From Donghicola eburneus (GTDB lineage: Bacteria; Pseudomonadota; Alphaproteobacteria; Rhodobacterales; Rhodobacteraceae), in the NCBI RefSeq assembly GCF_900115865.1, contig NZ_FOXY01000008.1, positions 62,001-126,000 on the forward strand: 64,000 nucleotides of DNA, read 5' to 3'. Of the stretch, positions 15,311-23,939 are shown one piece after another. The notes under the pieces were generated by a model. The model ran no database searches, was not told the origin of the DNA, and worked only from the letters and a program-made list of their open reading frames with translations. A program made the translations under genes and the position numbers. Positions within the stretch are counted from its first letter, which is position 1. Each line of letters begins with the position of its first letter.

Positions 15311-18300
15311 ATGCCCCTCAAGTTCACCAAACTTCGCCTGACTGGCTTCAAAAGCTTTGTAGACCCAACGGATTTGATAATCCACGACGGTTTGACAGGG
15401 GTGGTGGGGCCGAACGGTTGCGGTAAGTCCAACCTTCTGGAAGCGCTGCGCTGGGTCATGGGCGAGAACCGCCCGACCGCCATGCGCGGCGGTGGCATGG
15501 AGGACGTGATCTTTGCTGGGGCTTCGACCCGTCCGGCCAAGAACTTTGCCGAAGTGTCCCTGCACTTGGACAACACGGACCGTCTGGCGCCGCAGGGCTT
15601 CAACGATCAGGACAGCGTGGACGTGGTGCGCCGCATCACCCGTGATGTGGGCAGCGCCTACAAGGCCAACGGCAAAGATGTGCGGGCGCGCGATATTCAG
15701 ATGCTGTTCGCCGATGCCTCGACCGGTGCGCATTCGCCGGCGCTTGTGCGTCAGGGGCAGATTTCCGAACTGATTAACGCCAAACCCAAAGCGCGCCGCC
15801 GCATTCTGGAAGAGGCGGCGGGGATTTCTGGGCTCTATCAGCGTCGCCACGAGGCCGAATTGCGGCTCAAGGCGACCGAGGGCAATCTGACCCGCGTGGA
15901 CGATGTGATTGACCAACTCAGCCAGCAGTTGGCCACGTTGCAGCGTCAGGCCAAGCAGGCCGCGCGCTATCGTGCGATTGGTGAAGAGTTGCGGAAATCA
16001 GAAGGGCAGCTCTTGTACCGCCGTTGGCGCGAGGCGGACGACGCGCGGATGGCTGCCGAAGAGGTGCTGCGTCAGGCCAGTTTGACCGCCTCTCAGGCCG
16101 AGTCGGACTCGCGCAAAGCCTCTGCCGCCCGAGAGGAATGCGAAGGGTTGCTCCCGCCGCTGCGCGAGGAAGAGGCCGTGGCGAGCGCAATTTTACAGCG
16201 CTTGCAGGTGACCCGCGATGCCCTGTCCGATCAGGAAAAGCAGGCGCAGGATCGCATTCGGACGCTGCAGGGCCGGATCACTCAGCTTGCGCAGGATATT
16301 GATCGCGAGTCCGGTTTGAACCGTGACGCTGGCGAGACGATTGAACGGCTGGAATGGGAAGCGCGTGAACTGGCCAAGGCCAGCGAAGGTCACGAGGACC
16401 GTCTGGCTGAAGCCAGCGATGCCGCCTCCGAAGCGGCGGCGGTTTTGGCGGAACGCGAGGCTGACCTGAGCGAGCGGACCGAAGATGTGGCTCGCCTGGC
16501 GGCACGGCACCAATCCGTGCAGCGCCTGCTGTCGGACACACGCCGGACCTTGGATAAAGCCGAAGCCGAAGGCGAACGCGCGCGTCAGGCGGTTGCCGAA
16601 GCCCGCGATATCTTGGCCCGTGCGAGCGAAGATTTAGCGCGCGCAGAAGAAGAGGAAGCGATCGCGCAGGCGCAGGCCGAGGCGGCAGAGATCGCCTTGT
16701 CAGATGCCGAAAGCGCGCGGTCCCAGATGCAGGACCGAGAGAACGCCGCCCGTGCGGCCCGTGCCGAGGCGGAGGGTGCCGCCAATACCTTGCGCGCCGA
16801 AGCGGGCGCGTTGGCCAAACTGGTGTCGCGCGATGAGTCAGACAGCGCGCCGCTGCTGGATCAGCTGCACGTGACCGCTGGGTATGAAAAGGCTTTGGGC
16901 GCAGCGCTGGCCGATGATCTGCGCCAGCCCGCCGTCCGAGAGGGCGAAAGCGGGTGGACGTTGCTGCCGGAATATGCGGTGCCTCAGACATTGCCCGCCG
17001 GGGTCCGTCCCTTGGCCGAGGTGGTCGAGGCGCCAGCCGTTTTGGCCCGCCGCTTGTCCCAGATCGGGATCGTATCGGCCGAGGATGGAGCGCGTCTGCA
17101 CGCCGTTTTGGCGCCGGGGCAGCGGTTGGTCAGTGTTGAAGGCGACCTCTGGCGTTGGGACGGTCTGCACGCAAACGCCGAAGAGGCGCCGACCGCTGCG
17201 GCCTTGCGGCTGGAGCAGTTGAACCGCTTGGAACGCCTGCGCGAAGAATTGGACGAAGCTGAAATTCGTGCCGAGGACGCCCGCGCTGCCCACGAAGAGG
17301 TTAGCGCGGAACTGGCCGAATTGGCGCGGGCGGATGCGGCTGCGCGGGATGCGCGCCGGATGGCAGACCAGCAGGTGGCCGAAGCGGGCCGTCGCTTGTC
17401 CCGACTGGAAGCAGAGCGCAACCTCGCTGAGGGCAAACTGGAAACGCTGGATCTGTCGGTGCGCCGTCATGCCGATGATGCGCTGGCCGCACGCGAAGCG
17501 TTGACCGAGGCCGAAGCTGCCGCCGAGGATCTGGGAGATCTGGAGGCCGCGCGTGCCGAGGTCGAGGATCTGAAGCTCACGGTTGAGGCCTCGCGCATGA
17601 CCATGATGACCAAGCGGTCCATGTGGGATGCGGTGAAGCGAGAGGGCGAGGCGCGTCTGAAGCGCAGCCAGCAGGTGACGCAGGAACTGTCAGGTTGGCG
17701 TCACCGCCTTGAGACCGCGAACCTGCGCGCCGAAGAATTGCAGGCCCGCAAAGAAGACACCGAGATCGAACTGGACGAGGCCTGCGCCGCGCCCGAAGAG
17801 ATTGCGATCCGCCGCGAAGAGATGAACGCGCAGATCGAGGACGCAGAGCGTCGCCGGAGCGCGGCGGGGGATGCCTTGGCCGCGGCCGAGACCGCGTTGC
17901 GCGCCGCCGATATCGCGAGCCGCGATTGCGAGCGTCAGGCTGGCGAGGCCCGAGAGGCCCGCGCCCGCGCGGAGGCCCGCTTGGACGGCGCCCGCGAGAC
18001 GGTGCAGCATGCCGCAGATCGGATCGAAGAAGAGTTGGAAGTCACTCCGAATGCTTTGCTGGCGCGCTTGGAATTGGATCCCAAGAATATGCCCGCCTCT
18101 GATGTGCTGGAGGAGGACGTCACCCGTCTGCGTCGTCAACGCGATGCCTTGGGCGCGGTGAACCTGCGCGCCGAAGAGGACATGCGCGAAGTGGCCGAAG
18201 AGCATGACACTCTGGTCGGTGAAAAGCATGATCTGGAAGAGGCGATCAAGGCTCTGCGCACCGGCATTTCCGGTCTGAACAAAGAAGGGCGCGCGCGACT

Positions 18301-18769
18301 GCTGGCGGCCTTTGATCAGGTGAACGAAAACTTCGGGATGCTGTTCACCCACCTCTTTAACGGGGGCGAGGCCAAGCTGGTCATGGTCGAGAGCGACGAT
18401 CCCTTGGACGCAGGGCTAGAGATCATGTGCCAACCGCCGGGCAAGAAGCTGAGCGTGCTGAGCTTGTTGTCGGGCGGGGAGCAGACCCTGACCGCGCTCG
18501 CGCTGATCTTTGCGGTGTTCCTTGCCAACCCCGCGCCGATCTGTGTGCTGGACGAGGTCGATGCGCCTTTGGACGACGCGAACGTGACCCGCTTCTGCGA
18601 CCTGCTCGACGAGATGACTCGCCGGACAGAGACCCGCTTCCTGATCATCACCCACCATGCCGTGACGATGGCCCGCATGGATCGACTGTTCGGCGTGACG
18701 ATGGCGGAACAGGGGGTCAGTCAGCTGGTCTCTGTGGACCTGAAAAAGGCCGAGTCGATGGTGGCTTGA
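15311..18769 (+). CDS. smc: Chromosome segregation protein SMC
   Basis: This 1152-residue condensin ATPase compacts and helps segregate the chromosome, with ScpA/ScpB encoded elsewhere. The N-terminal head has FKSFVDPTDL and Walker A GPNGCGKSNLLEALRWVMGE at about residues 33-52; long coiled coils flank a hinge at about residues 515-625; the C-terminal head carries the signature LLSGGEQTLTALALIFAVFLANPAPICVLDEVDAPLDDANV. Length and architecture are complete. The gene stands alone, divergent from the GNAT gene and convergent with the next. Confidence 0.97.
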   Translation: MPLKFTKLRLTGFKSFVDPTDLIIHDGLTGVVGPNGCGKSNLLEALRWVMGENRPTAMRGGGMEDVIFAGASTRPAKNFAEVSLHLDNTDRLAPQGFNDQDSVDVVRRITRDVGSAYKANGKDVRARDIQMLFADASTGAHSPALVRQGQISELINAKPKARRRILEEAAGISGLYQRRHEAELRLKATEGNLTRVDDVIDQLSQQLATLQRQAKQAARYRAIGEELRKSEGQLLYRRWREADDARMAAEEVLRQASLTASQAESDSRKASAAREECEGLLPPLREEEAVASAILQRLQVTRDALSDQEKQAQDRIRTLQGRITQLAQDIDRESGLNRDAGETIERLEWEARELAKASEGHEDRLAEASDAASEAAAVLAEREADLSERTEDVARLAARHQSVQRLLSDTRRTLDKAEAEGERARQAVAEARDILARASEDLARAEEEEAIAQAQAEAAEIALSDAESARSQMQDRENAARAARAEAEGAANTLRAEAGALAKLVSRDESDSAPLLDQLHVTAGYEKALGAALADDLRQPAVREGESGWTLLPEYAVPQTLPAGVRPLAEVVEAPAVLARRLSQIGIVSAEDGARLHAVLAPGQRLVSVEGDLWRWDGLHANAEEAPTAAALRLEQLNRLERLREELDEAEIRAEDARAAHEEVSAELAELARADAAARDARRMADQQVAEAGRRLSRLEAERNLAEGKLETLDLSVRRHADDALAAREALTEAEAAAEDLGDLEAARAEVEDLKLTVEASRMTMMTKRSMWDAVKREGEARLKRSQQVTQELSGWRHRLETANLRAEELQARKEDTEIELDEACAAPEEIAIRREEMNAQIEDAERRRSAAGDALAAAETALRAADIASRDCERQAGEAREARARAEARLDGARETVQHAADRIEEELEVTPNALLARLELDPKNMPASDVLEEDVTRLRRQRDALGAVNLRAEEDMREVAEEHDTLVGEKHDLEEAIKALRTGISGLNKEGRARLLAAFDQVNENFGMLFTHLFNGGEAKLVMVESDDPLDAGLEIMCQPPGKKLSVLSLLSGGEQTLTALALIFAVFLANPAPICVLDEVDAPLDDANVTRFCDLLDEMTRRTETRFLIITHHAVTMARMDRLFGVTMAEQGVSQLVSVDLKKAESMVA

Positions 18770-18810
18770 GCCCGCTTTGGGTGGCGGCGCATTTGAAAGC
18801 CAGTTTTGGA

Positions 18811-19245
18811 CTACTCGAAACCGGCGGCGGCGTAGAAAGCGTGATTGTCGGGGCGATCCGTACCAGTCAGTAACATCACTTTGTAGCAGCCAGCGGCCCA
18901 CGCTTGTTCGGCGGCGAAATGCAGGACTTGGCGGCCTAGGCCCGTGCGGCGGGCGTCCGCATGTGTGACCACGTTTTCGATCAGTCCATAGGGTTTGCCT
19001 CCGCGTGTCAGGTTCGGGATAACCACCAGAGTACAGCTTGCCATGATCGCGCCGTTAATTTCGGCCACGATGATCCCGCTGCCATGCCACTGCATGAGTT
19101 GCGTGAAAGAAGCCTCTGCAGTGTTGAGATTGCAGGGTGCTTCTTCGGGGATCAGGTGGCGATAGAGTTGGACGACCTGAGTCAGATCGTCCTGTGTCGC
19201 CAGCCTCAGGATCAAAGCTGGTTCAGCAGCCCTTGGGTCGGCCAT
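18811..19245 (-). CDS. GNAT family N-acetyltransferase
   Basis: The 144-residue enzyme has ILRLATQDDLTQVVQLYRHL at the N-terminus, IENVVTHADARRTGLGRQVLHFAAEQAWAAGCYKVMLLTG covering the acetyl-CoA loop, and ends abruptly at HAFYAAAGFE. ATG at 19245 lies inside the upstream transglycosylase gene; a TTG at 19215, overlapping the upstream TGA, would match the usual GNAT start more closely. The two genes are probably co-transcribed. Confidence 0.88.
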   Translation of the reverse strand: MADPRAAEPALILRLATQDDLTQVVQLYRHLIPEEAPCNLNTAEASFTQLMQWHGSGIIVAEINGAIMASCTLVVIPNLTRGGKPYGLIENVVTHADARRTGLGRQVLHFAAEQAWAAGCYKVMLLTGTDRPDNHAFYAAAGFE

Positions 19246-20384
19246 GCATCGGCGGGCAGGCCCAGTTTTTGCTGAATGTCCTGCACAGCCTCGCGGGATT
19301 TCTCGCCCAAGATGCCATCTGCGCCGCCAACATCATAGCCGCGCGCTTGTAGCTTCTGCTGAAGCTGTTTGATCTGCGGACCGCTCAGGCCGGGGTCGGG
19401 GTTGCCCGCGTTGTAGATCGGAGCGCCTTCGAGGCGAGTGCCGAAATAGGCGGCGGTCAGCACGTAGGTGAAACTCTGGTTCCACTCGAAGTAGACGTTG
19501 AAGTTGGGATAGGCGAGGAAGGCCGGACCTTTGCGTCCCATGGGCAGGATGATCGAAGCAGGCAGATCAGGACGCAGCATTTTCCCACTGCGTGCCTGAA
19601 CGCCCTTTGCCTGCCATTCGGCGGCGGTTTTGCGGGTTTTGAGGCCGGTTTGGCTCCAGTCCAGATTTTGCGGCACGACGATTTCTTGGAGCCACGGCTC
19701 GTTGGGACGCCAGCCAAGGCCGGACAGCATCTTGGCGCCGGACATCAGCGCATCGGGTGCCGAGGTTTTCAGGCTGACATGACCGTCGCCATCGCCATCC
19801 ACGCCGTTTTCCAAAATGTCGCCGGGCAGCATTTGAACCATGCCGATCTCGCCAGCCCAAGCGCCCGTGGTGGTCTGGGGATCAAAATCGCCCTTTTCGA
19901 ACAGGCGGATCGCGGACAGCACCTGCGGGCGGAAGAGTTCGGGGCGGCGGCAGTCATGGGCCAAGGTGACCAGAGCGTTACGGGTGTTGAAGTTCCCTTG
20001 GAAGCCGCCGTAGTCGGTTTCGAACGCCCAAAACGCCAAGAGCACGCCAGGATTGATGCCGTATTGCTGCTGGATGCGGTCAAAGGTGCTGCGGTACTGG
20101 CGCCATTTTTGCGCGCCCGCCTGCATGCGGTTCTGGCTGATCAGCATCCGCGAGAATTCGATGAAGTCCTTTTGAAAGACGCCTTGGGCACGGTCTGCCT
20201 TGAGAACTGCGCCGGATTGCTGTGCGCCCGAGAAAAAGGCGTCGACTGTCGCTTGGGAGTGGCCGCGCTGCATGGCCTCGGCCTTGAGCCCGTTGATAAA
20301 ACTACCCCAATTGCCTCCACAAGTTTGGGCAGAGGCGGGCAGGGCGAGGCCAAGGGCAAAGAGGCTGGCGGTCAAGAGGCGCAT
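19212..20384 (-). CDS. Lytic murein transglycosylase, MltB family
   Basis: The 390-residue periplasmic enzyme cleaves peptidoglycan glycan strands with 1,6-anhydro product formation. A signal peptide spans about residues 1-19 (ending ALPASAQ). The SLT_2 catalytic domain follows with the catalytic Glu122 in FWAFETDYGGFQGNFNTRNALVTLA and GAWAGEIGMVQMLPGDILENGVDGDGDG. A peptidoglycan-binding PG_binding_1 domain is at about residues 325-390 (GPQIKQLQQKLQARGYDVGGADGILGEKSREAVQDIQ). I start at ATG 20384 rather than at 20426 because it begins the signal peptide and has AGGAC upstream. Confidence 0.93.
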   Translation of the reverse strand: MRLLTASLFALGLALPASAQTCGGNWGSFINGLKAEAMQRGHSQATVDAFFSGAQQSGAVLKADRAQGVFQKDFIEFSRMLISQNRMQAGAQKWRQYRSTFDRIQQQYGINPGVLLAFWAFETDYGGFQGNFNTRNALVTLAHDCRRPELFRPQVLSAIRLFEKGDFDPQTTTGAWAGEIGMVQMLPGDILENGVDGDGDGHVSLKTSAPDALMSGAKMLSGLGWRPNEPWLQEIVVPQNLDWSQTGLKTRKTAAEWQAKGVQARSGKMLRPDLPASIILPMGRKGPAFLAYPNFNVYFEWNQSFTYVLTAAYFGTRLEGAPIYNAGNPDPGLSGPQIKQLQQKLQARGYDVGGADGILGEKSREAVQDIQQKLGLPADAWPTQGLLNQL

Positions 20385-20398
20385 AGGAAAGTCCTGTA

Positions 20399-20414
20399 GA
20401 TCAAAGATTTGATC
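20399..20414 (-). promoter_or_regulatory. Short inverted repeat before the transglycosylase gene
   Basis: GATCAAA-GA-TTTGATC is perfect over seven-base arms and begins 15 bases upstream of the mltB-type start. It could be a regulator site; chance occurrence is possible. Confidence 0.3.
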
Positions 20415-20447
20415 AGAACTTAGCACTCGCAGGGTGTACGTAAAATG

Positions 20448-21350
20448 TCAGATCAGCCAGATCAGAGTGGCCAGCAAAACCATGCCGGCCCATGCGCGCC
20501 ACAGAACTGTGCAAGCTGCATCGATCTGCATTGGGCCGGGATAGCGGTTGCCCGAAGGATGCACCCAAGGGAAGTCCTGCATTTGTCCGTGATAGGCGCG
20601 TGGACCGGAAAGAGAGACATTCAGAACGCGGGCCATGGCGCTTTCGGGCCAACCCGCGTTGGGGGACCTGTGCTGCCGCGCCTCTGTGGGCAAGCCACGC
20701 CACAGGTCGGGACGGCCGTGGGACAGCAGGATCAGGACCGCAGACAGGCGAGCGGGCACCCAGTTCAGCCAGTCATCAAGGCGAGCAGCGGCCCAGCCAA
20801 ATTCTTCGTGACGCGGGGTGCGGTGGCCAATCATGCTGTCTGCGGTGTTGACCAATTTGTAGAGGACGATGCCGGGCAAACCGCCGATCAGAAACCAGAA
20901 GGCGGGGGCAATAACGCCATCACTGAAATTCTCGGCCGCGGATTCAATCGCGGCACGGGCGACAGCTGGTTCCTCCATTTCTGCGGTATCGCGGCCGACG
21001 ATCATGGCGACAGATTTCCGGCCTCTGGTGATGGTCTGGCGCAGACCTGCGGCGACAGCCTCGACGTGTTCAACAAGTGATTTCTGAGCCAGCAGGATGG
21101 CGGCACAGACAATCTGTACGATCCAGCCAAAGCTGGACAGAATACCCGCGATGACGATCCAGAACAGGATCAATAGGCCCAGTGCGATGACGCCTTTCTG
21201 CCGCTTGTCCTCGCCCTTGTTAAAGCGCTTGTCTGCCCAGTCGATGGTACGGCCCATCAGGACGGCAGGGTGCGGAACGCGATCCCAAAGAGCTTTGGGT
21301 TCGCCCATGACCGCGTCTAGCGCCATCGCGAGTATGAGCGCGGCGCTCAT
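20448..21350 (-). CDS. cobD: Adenosylcobinamide-phosphate synthase (CbiB/CobD)
   Basis: This membrane enzyme attaches aminopropanol phosphate to adenosylcobyric acid in B12 synthesis. The 300-residue product begins MSAALILAMALDAVMGEPKALWDRVPHPAVLMG, the CbiB hallmark, and contains RAAIESAAENFSDGVIAPAFWFLIGGLPGIVLYKLVNTADSMIGHR. Several hydrophobic segments fit a multi-pass protein. ATG at 21350 overlaps the cobC stop as ATGA, so cobC-cobD is a translationally coupled pair. Confidence 0.93.
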   Translation of the reverse strand: MSAALILAMALDAVMGEPKALWDRVPHPAVLMGRTIDWADKRFNKGEDKRQKGVIALGLLILFWIVIAGILSSFGWIVQIVCAAILLAQKSLVEHVEAVAAGLRQTITRGRKSVAMIVGRDTAEMEEPAVARAAIESAAENFSDGVIAPAFWFLIGGLPGIVLYKLVNTADSMIGHRTPRHEEFGWAAARLDDWLNWVPARLSAVLILLSHGRPDLWRGLPTEARQHRSPNAGWPESAMARVLNVSLSGPRAYHGQMQDFPWVHPSGNRYPGPMQIDAACTVLWRAWAGMVLLATLIWLI

Positions 21351-22285
21351 AGGCTGGCCTCGAACTGGTCCCAGCGGTCGGGAGCGGGTAGGCCAAGGCG
21401 GAGCCAGCGGTCGGAGTAGGGAAAGATACGGGTCCAGACGTGGTGCTGCGCCATCCGGTCCTGCCACGCGGCTGCGTCGCCGACATCGTACAGGCGAAAA
21501 AGTGTCGTGCCACCGACGAGCTTTGCCCCCTTGCCTGTCATGATCTTGTCCATGCGGGCTGTGTCTGCGGCCAGGCGGGCGCGCGTCTGCGCGGCCCACT
21601 CGTCATCCATCAGGGCCCTTGTTCCGATCTCTAGCGCGGGCCCAGAGACGGCCCACGGCCCAATCATATCGCGCATCCGGTCCACCAGCGGGGTGGGGCC
21701 GATCAGGAATCCCAAACGCAATCCCGCGAGACCCCAGAACTTGCCAAAGGACTTGAGGATCAGCGTGTCGGGGCGTTCGGCCCTATGGATCAAAGTGGCC
21801 TCCGGCGTCACGTCACAGAAGCTTTCATCGATGATATTGAGGCGTGCGGTCAGCGCCGCCTCTTCGGCGAGGCGACCGTCGGGGTTGTTTGGGTGGACAA
21901 CAACGGTGGCGTCTGTCCCCTGCGGAGACACATCCCAACCGCACGCGGCAAAGGCAGCGGCGTGTTCGTTGTAGGTTGGGGTAGGGATATTCACAGCGCC
22001 GGTTTGTGCCAGCGCGGGAATGCGCGCAATCAGGCTCGACGCGCCGGGTGCAGAGATCACGGAAGCGCCCTTGGGCACATTCCAAAAGCGCCGCGCCGCG
22101 TCAGACAAGGCATATCTAGCATTTAAATCGGGCAGCGCGTTCCAAGCGTCCGCGCTGATTTCGCCGACGGGGTAGGGGACAGGGTTGATGCCAGTCGACA
22201 GGTCAAGCCAGCCGTCCCGTGTGCCGCCATACTGCGCTATCGCGGCGTCAATGCCGCCCCCGTGGTCTCTGGTTTTGACCGCCAT
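21347..22285 (-). CDS. cobC: Threonine-phosphate decarboxylase CobC
   Basis: A fold-type I PLP enzyme that makes (R)-1-amino-2-propanol O-2-phosphate, the linker CobD uses next. The 312-residue product has HGGGIDAAIAQYGGTRDGWLDLSTGINPVPYP at the N-terminus, VHPNNPDGRL, IIDESFCDVTPE and the PLP-lysine region ILKSFGKFWGLAGLRLGFLIGP. I place the start at ATG 22285. A nine-pair hairpin immediately upstream includes the only purine-rich ribosome-binding candidate (AAGGGG). Confidence 0.9.
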   Translation of the reverse strand: MAVKTRDHGGGIDAAIAQYGGTRDGWLDLSTGINPVPYPVGEISADAWNALPDLNARYALSDAARRFWNVPKGASVISAPGASSLIARIPALAQTGAVNIPTPTYNEHAAAFAACGWDVSPQGTDATVVVHPNNPDGRLAEEAALTARLNIIDESFCDVTPEATLIHRAERPDTLILKSFGKFWGLAGLRLGFLIGPTPLVDRMRDMIGPWAVSGPALEIGTRALMDDEWAAQTRARLAADTARMDKIMTGKGAKLVGGTTLFRLYDVGDAAAWQDRMAQHHVWTRIFPYSDRWLRLGLPAPDRWDQFEASL

Positions 22286-22288
22286 CGT

Positions 22289-22316
22289 CTGCGCCCCTTG
22301 TTCGTCTGGGGCGCAG
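22289..22316 (-). promoter_or_regulatory. Hairpin covering the cobC ribosome-binding region
   Basis: CTGCGCCCC pairs perfectly with GGGGCGCAG (22289-22297 with 22308-22316, 10-base loop), three bases before the cobC ATG. The purine tract that would serve as Shine-Dalgarno sequence is in one arm. The gap to the upstream gene is too short for a full cobalamin riboswitch. Confidence 0.45.
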
Positions 22317-22349
22317 GTTGCCGATTGAACGGCGCGGGGCAAGTCAAAA

Positions 22350-23345
22350 TTAGCCGCGACCGTGGGGTGCGTCGAAATCCAGCACCGGATTGATCGGGAT
22401 GATGCGGTTTGGGTTAATCATGTCGTGGCTGTAGTGATAGTGGCGCACGATGTGATCCAGGTTCACCGTCGGCGCGACACCAGGGCGTTGGTACAATTCG
22501 CGCACGTAGCCCCACATGTTCGGGTAGTCGATGATACGCTTGCGGTTGCACTTGAAGTGCTGGTGATAGACCGAGTCGAACCGGACCAAAGTGGTGAACA
22601 GGCGCCAGTCGGCCTCGGTCAGGTGGTCGCCGGTCAGGTAGCGGTTGGTGCTGAGGATCTGCTCAATCCAATCGAGGCTGTCGAACAGCGGATGCACCGC
22701 CTCGTCATACGCATCCTGAGAGGTCGCAAAACCCGCTTTGTAGACGCCGTTGTTCACCGTGTCGTAGATGCGGCTGTTCAGCGTCTCGATCTGGTCGCGC
22801 AGGGAAACAGGCCAGTAATCGTCGGTGTTGCCGGTCAAGTCGTTGAACGCGCTATTGAGCATCCGAATAATCTCGGCGCTTTCATTCGATACGATGGTGT
22901 TCGTCTTCTTGTCGAAGAGGACAGGCACGGTCACGCGGCCAGTCATTTCGGGCACTACCTTGGTGTAGACCTCGCGCAGGTAATCCAGCCCGAACAGGGT
23001 GTCACCGGTCGCTGCGGGGTAGTCGGTCGAGAACGTCCACCCCTCGCCCAGCATTTCGGGATGCACGACGCTGACGCTGATGTGCGATTCCAGTTCCTTG
23101 ATCGCGCGGAAGATCAGGGTGCGGTGCGCCCAAGGGCACGCGTAAGACACATAGAGGTGGTAGCGACCGCTCTCGGCGGCATAGCCACTGTCGCCGGTAG
23201 GGCCTGCGCTGCCGTCCGCGGTCACCCAGCTACGGAACTTCGCTTGATCGCGGACGAATTTTCCGCCCGTTTCAGAAGTGTCGTACCATTTGTCTTTCCA
23301 TTCGCCGTCTACCAGCAGTCCCATCGGGGCCTCGCAATCTGTCAC
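22350..23345 (-). CDS. Glutathionyl-hydroquinone reductase (YqjG/EcfG type)
   Basis: This xi-class glutathione transferase reduces glutathionyl-hydroquinones through a mixed disulfide on a cysteine. The 331-residue product has the catalytic Cys70 in YVSYACPWAHRTLIFRAIKEL, the VPVLFDKKTNTIVSNESAEIIRMLN glutathione site and LTEADWRLFTTLVRFDSVYHQHFKCN in the helical domain, all diagnostic for the family. Start may be ATG 23345 or ATG 23324. It lies near a quinone-stress pair (HxlR/qorB). Confidence 0.94.
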   Translation of the reverse strand: MTDCEAPMGLLVDGEWKDKWYDTSETGGKFVRDQAKFRSWVTADGSAGPTGDSGYAAESGRYHLYVSYACPWAHRTLIFRAIKELESHISVSVVHPEMLGEGWTFSTDYPAATGDTLFGLDYLREVYTKVVPEMTGRVTVPVLFDKKTNTIVSNESAEIIRMLNSAFNDLTGNTDDYWPVSLRDQIETLNSRIYDTVNNGVYKAGFATSQDAYDEAVHPLFDSLDWIEQILSTNRYLTGDHLTEADWRLFTTLVRFDSVYHQHFKCNRKRIIDYPNMWGYVRELYQRPGVAPTVNLDHIVRHYHYSHDMINPNRIIPINPVLDFDAPHGRG

Positions 23346-23442
23346 TCAATGTTCCAATTTGAACAGAACGTAGGGCGATCACGGGTCCGTGCACACAGGT
23401 AGGGCCGCGCATATCCCCTGCCAAAATGCACATAGGGCAGTT

Positions 23443-23835
23443 TTAGGCGGTTTCTGCGCGGCTATTTTCGGGTTTCAAGATGCGGGGCAGGTTGCCTTCG
23501 ATCCAGTCGGCTAGAGCGCGCACATGCTCGGCCACTTCTTCGCCCATTGGTGTCAGAGTGTAGTCCACCCGTGGGGGCACTTCGCCGTGGTCATGGCGCC
23601 GGACAAAACCGTCTTCTTCCAATGTTTGAAGGGTCTGGGCGAGCATACGGTCACTGACTCCGCCTACCATCCGGCGGAGTTCGGCGAACCGCTTGGTACC
23701 GCCCTGCAGGGCGATCAGAACCAATACGCCCCAGCGGCTGGTGACGTGTTTTAGGATGTCGCGAGACGGGCAGGCGCTGGCTAGAACATTGCCGCGCAGG
23801 GCCCCGCTGTGAATGGCGTCGCTGAGGGATGTCAT
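23443..23835 (-). CDS. HxlR family regulator (YtfH/QorR-like)
   Basis: The 130-residue winged-helix protein has CPSRDILKHVTSRWGVLVLIALQGGTKRFAELRRMVGGVSDRMLAQTLQTLEEDGFVRR, the HxlR core. Cys22, before the first helix, is the position used as a redox or quinone switch in QorR, YodB and HypR. It is divergent from the quinone reductase gene at 23940, as ytfH is from ytfG in E. coli. It probably represses that gene until Cys22 is modified; this is by analogy. Confidence 0.9.
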   Translation of the reverse strand: MTSLSDAIHSGALRGNVLASACPSRDILKHVTSRWGVLVLIALQGGTKRFAELRRMVGGVSDRMLAQTLQTLEEDGFVRRHDHGEVPPRVDYTLTPMGEEVAEHVRALADWIEGNLPRILKPENSRAETA

Positions 23836-23870
23836 GAAACCTCCGAAAAAATCTATACACTAACATTTAT

Positions 23871-23878
23871 GTACGTAC
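23871..23878. promoter_or_regulatory. GTACGTAC palindrome in the HxlR/qorB intergenic region
   Basis: An eight-base palindrome sits in an AT-rich stretch in the 104-base gap between the divergent starts. HxlR regulators commonly bind GTAC-containing palindromes, so this is a reasonable operator centre. Confidence 0.4.
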
Positions 23879-23939
23879 TTACGAAATACAAGCGCTATGT
23901 CTAGCTATGGGTCATCGAAACACGGTTGAGGATTTTGAA

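Noticed and set aside
22286-22349. Cobalamin riboswitch before cobC
   Set aside because: The gap is 64 bases, far shorter than a B12 aptamer, and I saw no B12-box in it or nearby non-coding sequence.
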